64,000 nucleotides of DNA, from assembly GCA_963783235.1 (NCBI GenBank), contig CAWAMN010000001.1:1674001-1738000 (forward strand). Direction: 5' to 3'. Position numbers and translations under genes: made by a program. Origin of the DNA: Thiohalomonas sp963783235 (GTDB lineage: Bacteria > Pseudomonadota > Gammaproteobacteria > Thiohalomonadales > Thiohalomonadaceae). Shown in pieces: positions 59,250 to 64,000 of the stretch (the stretch's first letter is position 1; each line of letters begins with the position of its first letter). Below the pieces are notes generated by a model. The model had not been told where the DNA came from and made no database searches. It worked only from the letters and a program-made list of their open reading frames with translations.

Positions 59250-60547
59250 GGCACGACATCCAGCATGGCTGAACGTTGATATTGATGTTCGGGAATGCGG
59301 CGAATACGGGCACCGAGCTGCGAGAGCTTCTCCTCGATGCAGTCATAACCGCGATCGATATGATAAATGCGGTCGACCATCGTGTCGCCCTCCGCCACCA
59401 AGCCGGCCAGAACCAGGCTCGCGGAGGCACGCAGGTCGGTCGCCATAACCGGGGCGGCGGTCAATTTTTCGACCCCGCGAATGACGGCGGTATTACCCTC
59501 CAGACGGATATTGGCCCCCATGCGTTGCAGTTCCTGCACATGCATGAAGCGATTTTCGAAGACCGTTTCGGTGATCGTGGCCGCCCCTTCGGCAATCGAA
59601 TTCATGGCGGTAAACTGCGCCTGCATGTCGGTAGGGAACGCCGGGTACGGTGCGGTGTGTATGTCGACGGCGCGCGGACGATTGCCTTTCATGTCCAGGC
59701 TGATCCAGTCGTCGCCACACTCGATATCCGCCCCGGCTTCCCGCAGTTTCGAGAGTACGCTGTCGAGCAGGTCCGGGCGGGTGTCCTTGAGCTTGACCCG
59801 ACCGCCACTGATAGCCGCGGCCACCAGGTAGGTGCCGGTTTCAATCCGGTCCGGCAGGACGCAGTAGCGTCCCCCGCGCAAACGTTCGACGCCTTCGATC
59901 ACTATCGTGTCGGTCCCTGCGCCGGAGACCCGTGCACCCAGTGAATTCAGGCAGTGCGCCAGGTCAACGACTTCCGGCTCGCGGGCGGCGTTTTCGATGA
60001 CGGTCGTCCCCTCGGCAAGGGCCGCTGCCATCATCAGATTTTCCGTGCCGGTGACTGAAACCAATTCCATCACCAGCTTGGCGCCCTTCAGACGACCGGG
60101 ACTGGTTGCCTTGATATAGCCGTTTTCGACCCGGATATCGGCACCCATCTGTCGCAAGCCGTTGATGTGCAGGTTGACCGGCCGGGAACCGATGGCGCAG
60201 CCCCCGGGCAGCGAGACTTCGGCTTTTCCGAAACGCGCCAACATCGGCCCCAAGACCAGGATAGAGGCGCGCATGGTCCGCACCAGCTCGTACGGAGCGT
60301 AAAAGTTCCGGATCGTCGAGGAGCGCACCTCGATATTGAGCTTTTCATCAACCACCAACTCGACGCCCATATTGCCGAGCAATTCCATGGTGGTGGTGAT
60401 GTCGTGCAGATGCGGCACATTGCAAACCGTGACCGGCTCGTCGGCCAACAGGGTGGCGGCCAGGATCGGTAGCGCCGCGTTCTTGGCGCCCGCAATGCGG
60501 ATTTCGCCGCTCAGGGCGGCACCGCCGGTAATAATGAGTTTGTCCAT
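59246..60547 (-). CDS. murA: UDP-N-acetylglucosamine 1-carboxyvinyltransferase
   Basis: 433 aa. The start KLIITGGAALSGEIRIAGAK and the active-site loop LPGGCAIGSRPVNLH with the catalytic Cys near residue 117 (the fosfomycin target) are clear. FPTDMQAQFTAMNSIAEG is a further signature. It transfers enolpyruvate from PEP to UDP-GlcNAc, the first committed step of peptidoglycan synthesis. It sits 23 bp downstream of ibaG and overlaps hisG, matching the order mla-ibaG-murA-hisG of pseudomonads. Confidence 0.97.
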   Translation of the reverse strand: MDKLIITGGAALSGEIRIAGAKNAALPILAATLLADEPVTVCNVPHLHDITTTMELLGNMGVELVVDEKLNIEVRSSTIRNFYAPYELVRTMRASILVLGPMLARFGKAEVSLPGGCAIGSRPVNLHINGLRQMGADIRVENGYIKATSPGRLKGAKLVMELVSVTGTENLMMAAALAEGTTVIENAAREPEVVDLAHCLNSLGARVSGAGTDTIVIEGVERLRGGRYCVLPDRIETGTYLVAAAISGGRVKLKDTRPDLLDSVLSKLREAGADIECGDDWISLDMKGNRPRAVDIHTAPYPAFPTDMQAQFTAMNSIAEGAATITETVFENRFMHVQELQRMGANIRLEGNTAVIRGVEKLTAAPVMATDLRASASLVLAGLVAEGDTMVDRIYHIDRGYDCIEEKLSQLGARIRRIPEHQYQRSAMLDVVP

Positions 60548-60570
60548 TAGGCTGGGAGGCCCGATCCTGT

Positions 60571-60825
60571 TCAGTCGACCTTGAGCTTACTCGCCGTGGC
60601 CCACTGGGCCGGCGTGTAGCATTTGATATTAATCGCGTGGATATCGCCGTTGGTGATCCGATCGCCCAGCGTGGCGTAGATCATTTTCTGCTGCTCCAGC
60701 ATCGACTTGCCGTCGAAAATGTCGCCGACAGCGGTCACGTCAAAGTGACTACCATCACCGTTGACGGTGATGTCGCAATCCGGCAAACCGGCTTCGATTA
60801 GCCGTTTAACCGCATCAGGTTCCAT
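60571..60825 (-). CDS. ibaG: IbaG (YrbA), BolA-family protein
   Basis: 84 aa from the ATG at 60825 (MEPDAVKRLIEAGLPDCDIT). The BolA fold shows as VNGDGSHFDVTAVGDIFDGK and SMLEQQKMIYATLGDRITNG-DIHAINIKC. BolA/IbaG proteins bind monothiol glutaredoxin Grx4 and 2Fe-2S clusters and affect envelope or acid stress. The conserved His and Cys near the end are present. It lies in the mla-murA cluster, as in E. coli, but is split from mlaB by a MITE-like element. Confidence 0.92.
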   Translation of the reverse strand: MEPDAVKRLIEAGLPDCDITVNGDGSHFDVTAVGDIFDGKSMLEQQKMIYATLGDRITNGDIHAINIKCYTPAQWATASKLKVD

Positions 60826-61006
60826 AGTAACTCCAGCATCGACAATAGCCGACCATCTTAACGCGCACCCAACGGTTCTGCCACCCGGCAGGAGAATACG
60901 TGAGCACGAACGCACATCGCCTCCCTCACGCCGAAACCGCTTTTGGCGTCCCTGGCTTTTTTTGTCCCGGCGTCGGGATCCGAGCGAGGCGGGTCTCCGG
61001 AGCCCC

Positions 61007-61154
61007 CTAGCAGGCTGTTGAAAAAGGTTTTTATCCCTTATCCCTGAGGGAGAAGGTTAGGATGAGGGGGATAAAATCAGTAACTTACCTTTTATTGAGT
61101 CCCCTCACCCCAGCCCTCTCCCTCTGGAGAGGGTGTTTTTCAACAGCCTGCTAG
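61007..61154. mobile_element. second MITE-like element with CTAG ends, between mlaB and ibaG
   Basis: Perfect 19-bp inverted repeats at 61007-61025 and 61136-61154, starting CTAGCAGGCTGTTGAAAAA. With CTAG as a 4-bp duplication the element is 61011-61150 (140 bp). The interior holds two facing C/T-rich motifs (CCCCTCACCCCAGCCCTCTC at 61101-61120 and a related inverse copy near 61040-61065). It differs in sequence from the hisG-hisD element. Its right CTAG forms the mlaB stop codon. The 180 bp between it and ibaG show no gene. Confidence 0.85.
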
Positions 61155-61447
61155 AGGGGCAGAAGGGAATCCATATCGCTGGTGCGGGCAATGGCCAGCA
61201 TCTGCTCGGGGATCTGGCGGAAACGGACCTCCCGTTTGGCGCCCTTTGCCCGCCGAATCCACTCCATCAGCAGTGCGAGGCCGGCGCTGTCGGCCCGGGT
61301 GACCCCGGAAAGGTCGATTGCGAGTTCGCCCTCACCGGACCGGAATGCCGGCTCGCTCTGCATCAGAACGCTGGTCACCGTGTCGAAGGTCAGCTCTCCC
61401 TCGACTCGGCACCCGCCATCCCCGGCCTTGAAGCGGGCTGATGTCAT
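61151..61447 (-). CDS. mlaB: MlaB, STAS-domain subunit of the Mla phospholipid transporter
   Basis: 98 aa. A single STAS domain with GELTFDTVTSVLMQSEPAF and the conserved turn SGVTRADSAGLALLMEWIRR. MlaB binds the ATPase MlaF and is needed for assembly and activity of the MlaFEDB complex in the inner membrane. The ATG overlaps the mlaC stop by 4 bp. The TAG stop is within the CTAG end of a MITE-like element; the protein length is normal. Confidence 0.92.
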   Translation of the reverse strand: MTSARFKAGDGGCRVEGELTFDTVTSVLMQSEPAFRSGEGELAIDLSGVTRADSAGLALLMEWIRRAKGAKREVRFRQIPEQMLAIARTSDMDSLLPL

Positions 61448-62070
61448 GAAGGGGTCTGGCCGTTCTTTTCGGACATGCGCTCAATCAGGGCGTCCATTCC
61501 CTCCCGTCGCACAACGCGGTTGTAGCTATTGCGGTAGTTGAGCAGCAGGCTGACCCCGTCCACGCTGATGTCATAGACCATCCACTCACCGTCCGTGCGG
61601 TAGAGACGATAGACGATGGGAATGGGCGGCCCGCCCTCTTCCGGCACCACCTGAGTGGGAACACTGACCCGGCGGGCATCCTTTCCGGCGTGCACCGGCC
61701 GATACTCGATGGTCTGACCGGTATACTCGAGAAGCGCCGTGCCGTAAGTGCGAACCAGCAGGCTGCGGAATTCCTCCACGAATTTCCGGCGCTGCTCCGG
61801 CGTAGCGCTTCGCCAATGGCGGGCGAGCACCAGGCGGGACATGGCCTCGAAATCAAAGTGAGGCAGGACGACGTCCTCAATCAGGGCATAGAGTTCGTCC
61901 GGGTTTTCCCGCAGGGTCTCACGCCGGTGCTCCAGGCGGGAGAGCACGGTATCGGTCGTCTGCTGGACCAGTGACCGGGCCTCCTCGGCGGGCTCGGCCC
62001 CTACCGGTCCGGCGGCGCCGAGAAACAGCGCCACGGCGCTCCACATGATGACCTGTCGAATGTTGATCAC
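61444..62070 (-). CDS. mlaC: MlaC, periplasmic phospholipid-binding protein
   Basis: 208 aa from a GTG that overlaps the mlaD stop (GTGA). A signal peptide ends near AAGPVGAEPAEEA. The MlaC fold is shown by YALIEDVVLPHFDFEAMSRL, VLARHWRSATPEQRRKFVEE-FRSLL and VYDISVDGVSLLLNYRNSYN. It carries phospholipids between the outer-membrane MlaA and the inner-membrane MlaFEDB complex. Confidence 0.94.
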   Translation of the reverse strand: MINIRQVIMWSAVALFLGAAGPVGAEPAEEARSLVQQTTDTVLSRLEHRRETLRENPDELYALIEDVVLPHFDFEAMSRLVLARHWRSATPEQRRKFVEEFRSLLVRTYGTALLEYTGQTIEYRPVHAGKDARRVSVPTQVVPEEGGPPIPIVYRLYRTDGEWMVYDISVDGVSLLLNYRNSYNRVVRREGMDALIERMSEKNGQTPS

Positions 62071-62549
62071 GGTTCGCTTCCTCCCTGTGAACCTTCCGAT
62101 GCCTGCCGGAACAGGAATTGGCCGATGAGTTGCTCCAGGACCAGAGACGACTGGGTCAGGTGGATCACATCCCCCGCCTCCAGGTTCTCAAACGCCCCGC
62201 CCGGCTCCAGCCCGACGTATTTCTCCCCAAGCAACCCGGAGGTCAGCACTGCGGCGCTGGTGTCCTCGGGCAACTGGTCGTATTGGGAATCGATACGCAT
62301 GGTAACCACGGCCTCGAAGGTCTTCTCATCGAAGCCGATATCCACCACGCGGCCGATACGTACACCGGCCATCGTGACCGGCGAGCGGACATTCAACCCG
62401 CTTATGTTTTCGAAGCGCGCCCGGATCTGGTAACCCTCGTCCCCGCTGACCACCGTCAGGTTACTCACCTGCATCGCCAGCATGAAAAGGGCTGCGAGCC
62501 CCCCGGCCACAAACACGCCCACCCAAATTTCAATCGTCCTAGAACGCAT
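62067..62549 (-). CDS. mlaD: MlaD, MCE-domain subunit of the Mla transporter
   Basis: 160 aa from the ATG at 62549; the open frame upstream is a shadow of mlaE. One N-terminal membrane helix (TIEIWVGVFVAGGLAALFML) is followed by the MCE domain (YQIRARFENISGLNVRSPVT-MAGVRIGRV, then TSGLLGEKYVGLEPGG). The C-terminal helix SSLVLEQLIGQFLF is the part that forms the hydrophobic pore in the hexamer. The start shares one base with the mlaE stop (TGATG). Confidence 0.95.
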   Translation of the reverse strand: MRSRTIEIWVGVFVAGGLAALFMLAMQVSNLTVVSGDEGYQIRARFENISGLNVRSPVTMAGVRIGRVVDIGFDEKTFEAVVTMRIDSQYDQLPEDTSAAVLTSGLLGEKYVGLEPGGAFENLEAGDVIHLTQSSLVLEQLIGQFLFRQASEGSQGGSEP

Positions 62550-63346
62550 CAAGGTTCCCCGAACATCAAAGCCGTCAAAATGAAGTCCAGTCCCAGCACC
62601 GCCAGCGAGGTGTGGACCACCGTGCGGGTCGTGGCCCGGCTCACCCCTTCCGAAGTCGGTACGGCGTCGTACCCCTCGAAAACGGCAATCCACGAGGCGG
62701 CGAAACCGAACGCCAGACTCTTGATAACGCCATTGTTGACGTCATCCCAGAAATCAACGCTATTCTGCATCTGCGCCCAATAGGCGCCCTCATCGACACC
62801 CAGCAGCCCCACGCCCACAAAATAGCCGCCTATGACACCGACAGCGCTGAAGATCGCCGCAAGCAGGGGCAGGGAGATGAAGCCCGCCAGGAAACGCGGC
62901 GCCAGTGTTCGCTTGATCGGGTCGACCGCCATCATCTCCATTCCGGAGAGCTGCTCGGTGGCCTTCATGAGGCCGATCTCCGCCGTCAGGGCCGATCCGG
63001 CCCGACCGGCGAACAGCAGCGCAGTGACTACGGGTCCCAATTCACGGACCAGCGTCAGGGCCACCACGGTACCCAGGGACTGCTCGGCCCCGAAATCCAC
63101 TAACGTATAATAGCCCTGCAGCCCCAGCACCATACCGACGAAGAGTCCCGAGACCACGATAATGAGCAAAGAGAGTACGCCGACGCTGTAAATCTGCTGG
63201 ATCACCAAGCCGAAGCGCGGCACCAGGGCCGGCTGGCGGGCCAGGATGGAAAACAGCAACAGATGACCGCGACCGAGCCGCTCGAAAAAGCCCAAGGCGC
63301 TGGCCCCCATTCCCTGGAGCCAGCGGGCGGGTCCCCTTATTGCCAT
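62549..63346 (-). CDS. mlaE: MlaE, permease of the Mla phospholipid ABC transporter
   Basis: 265 aa from the ATG at 63346 (MAIRGPARWLQGMGASALGF), overlapping the end of mlaF by 10 bp. About five membrane segments; the family motifs are VLGLQGYYTLVDFGAEQSLG, LRELGPVVTALLFAGRAGSA-LTAEIG and GGYFVGVGLLGVDEGAYW. It forms the membrane core of MlaFEDB. Confidence 0.95.
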   Translation of the reverse strand: MAIRGPARWLQGMGASALGFFERLGRGHLLLFSILARQPALVPRFGLVIQQIYSVGVLSLLIIVVSGLFVGMVLGLQGYYTLVDFGAEQSLGTVVALTLVRELGPVVTALLFAGRAGSALTAEIGLMKATEQLSGMEMMAVDPIKRTLAPRFLAGFISLPLLAAIFSAVGVIGGYFVGVGLLGVDEGAYWAQMQNSVDFWDDVNNGVIKSLAFGFAASWIAVFEGYDAVPTSEGVSRATTRTVVHTSLAVLGLDFILTALMFGEP

Positions 63347-64000
63347 GAACGGCCCCCTTCGCTCCCGGCGAGCAGGTCTTCGGTGAAATCCGGGGCGGGG
63401 TAATGAAAAGGAACCGGGCCGTCCGGCAGCGCCTGGAGGAACTGACGGGCCCATTCGGACTCATACCGCTCAAGCTCGCCCGGAGTGCCGTGGGCCACCA
63501 CCTTTCCGTCTGACAGCAGATAGATATCATCGGCGATGGCCGCCGTCTCCTGCACATCGTGGGAGACGATGACGCTGGTCAGCCCCAAGGCATCGTTCAG
63601 TTCCCGAATGAGCTTCACCAGCACCCCCATCGAGATGGGATCCTGCCCGGTAAAAGGCTCGTCATACATAATCATCATTGGATCCAGCGCGATCGCCCGG
63701 GCCAGGGCAACGCGCCGCGCCATCCCCCCGGAAAGTTCGGCGGTGGTGAGCTGACGCGCGCCGCGCAGGCCGACGGCCTCCAGTTTCATCAGCACCAGGT
63801 CCCGAATCATCGACTCGGGCAAGTCGGTATGCTCGCGCAGGGGAAAGGCAACGTTGTCGAAGACGTTGAGGTCGGTCAGCAGCGCCCCGCTCTGGAACAG
63901 CATGCCCATGCGCTGGCGCAACCGGTACAGGTCGCGGGTTCGGAGCTTCGGCACCTCAAGGCCGTCGACGCGTATGCTCCCCTTGTCGGGCCGGAGTTGA
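63337..64000 (-). CDS. mlaF: MlaF, ATPase of the Mla transporter (N-terminus outside window)
   Basis: About 220 codons visible; the frame is open to the right edge (first full codon at 63999), so the Walker A region lies outside the window. Present are the Q-loop region RQRMGMLFQSGALLTDLNVF, the signature TAELSGGMARRVALARAIAL, Walker B MMIMYDEPFTGQDP and the switch His in TSVIVSHDVQE. It powers retrograde phospholipid transport together with MlaE, MlaD and MlaB. It is the start of the visible mlaFEDCB run. Confidence 0.95.
   Translation of the reverse strand, partial: QLRPDKGSIRVDGLEVPKLRTRDLYRLRQRMGMLFQSGALLTDLNVFDNVAFPLREHTDLPESMIRDLVLMKLEAVGLRGARQLTTAELSGGMARRVALARAIALDPMMIMYDEPFTGQDPISMGVLVKLIRELNDALGLTSVIVSHDVQETAAIADDIYLLSDGKVVAHGTPGELERYESEWARQFLQALPDGPVPFHYPAPDFTEDLLAGSEGGRSWQ

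Overview
The window is a chromosomal segment of a GC-rich, Gram-negative gammaproteobacterium. It encodes lipid A synthesis (LpxC), the Mla phospholipid transport system, the outer-membrane PBP activator LpoA, SspA/SspB, a type IV pilus, a cytochrome bc1 complex and a short-form (HisZ-dependent type) HisG. From memory, the gene order resembles that of Pseudomonas aeruginosa and other respiratory gammaproteobacteria; I cannot assign a genus from sequence alone.

Layout. 1-15.9 kb, plus strand: the 3' end of pilR, a sigma-54 promoter, pilA, an accessory surface-glycan/pilin-modification island (GT-C-like membrane protein with a frameshift, acyltransferase-SGNH protein, two GT2 glycosyltransferases, a DUF354 protein and an alpha/alpha-toroid-like protein whose tail comes from an IS3-family element), then pilB-pilC-pilD-coaE-zapD-yacG. 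16-24.4 kb: on the minus strand secA-argJ-Nudix/ThiE-like, an M23 peptidase and a putative lipoprotein, and lpxC; on the plus strand a DUF721 (DciA-like) gene. 24.4-42.0 kb, minus strand: a complete dcw cluster, mraZ-rsmH-ftsL-ftsI-murE-murF-mraY-murD-ftsW-murG-murC-murB-ddl-ftsQ-ftsA-ftsZ, mostly with 1-8 bp overlaps, driven by a strong promoter followed by a three-repeat MraZ operator. 42.3-43.6 kb: rnpB and rsmI. 43.7-48.5 kb, plus strand: lpoA-yraN-diaA-dolP and an FAD-linked oxidase. 48.6-53.1 kb, minus strand: macrodomain gene, sspB-sspA and petABC. 53.5-55.7 kb: a NIF3 gene and a divergent algW/degS-type protease. 55.9-64 kb, minus strand: mlaFEDCB-ibaG-murA-hisG-hisD-hisC, with mlaF cut by the window end.

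The most unusual signals are in the accessory and intergenic DNA. Two different small inverted-repeat elements (MITE-like) both have CTAG at their ends, and both sit exactly at TAG stop codons (hisG and mlaB). A third nested palindrome abuts the hisD stop codon. The last gene of the pilin-linked island ends in a coding tail derived from IS3-family OrfA. The first gene of the island is split by an apparent one-base insertion. No CRISPR array, tRNA, phage or defence system was recognised.
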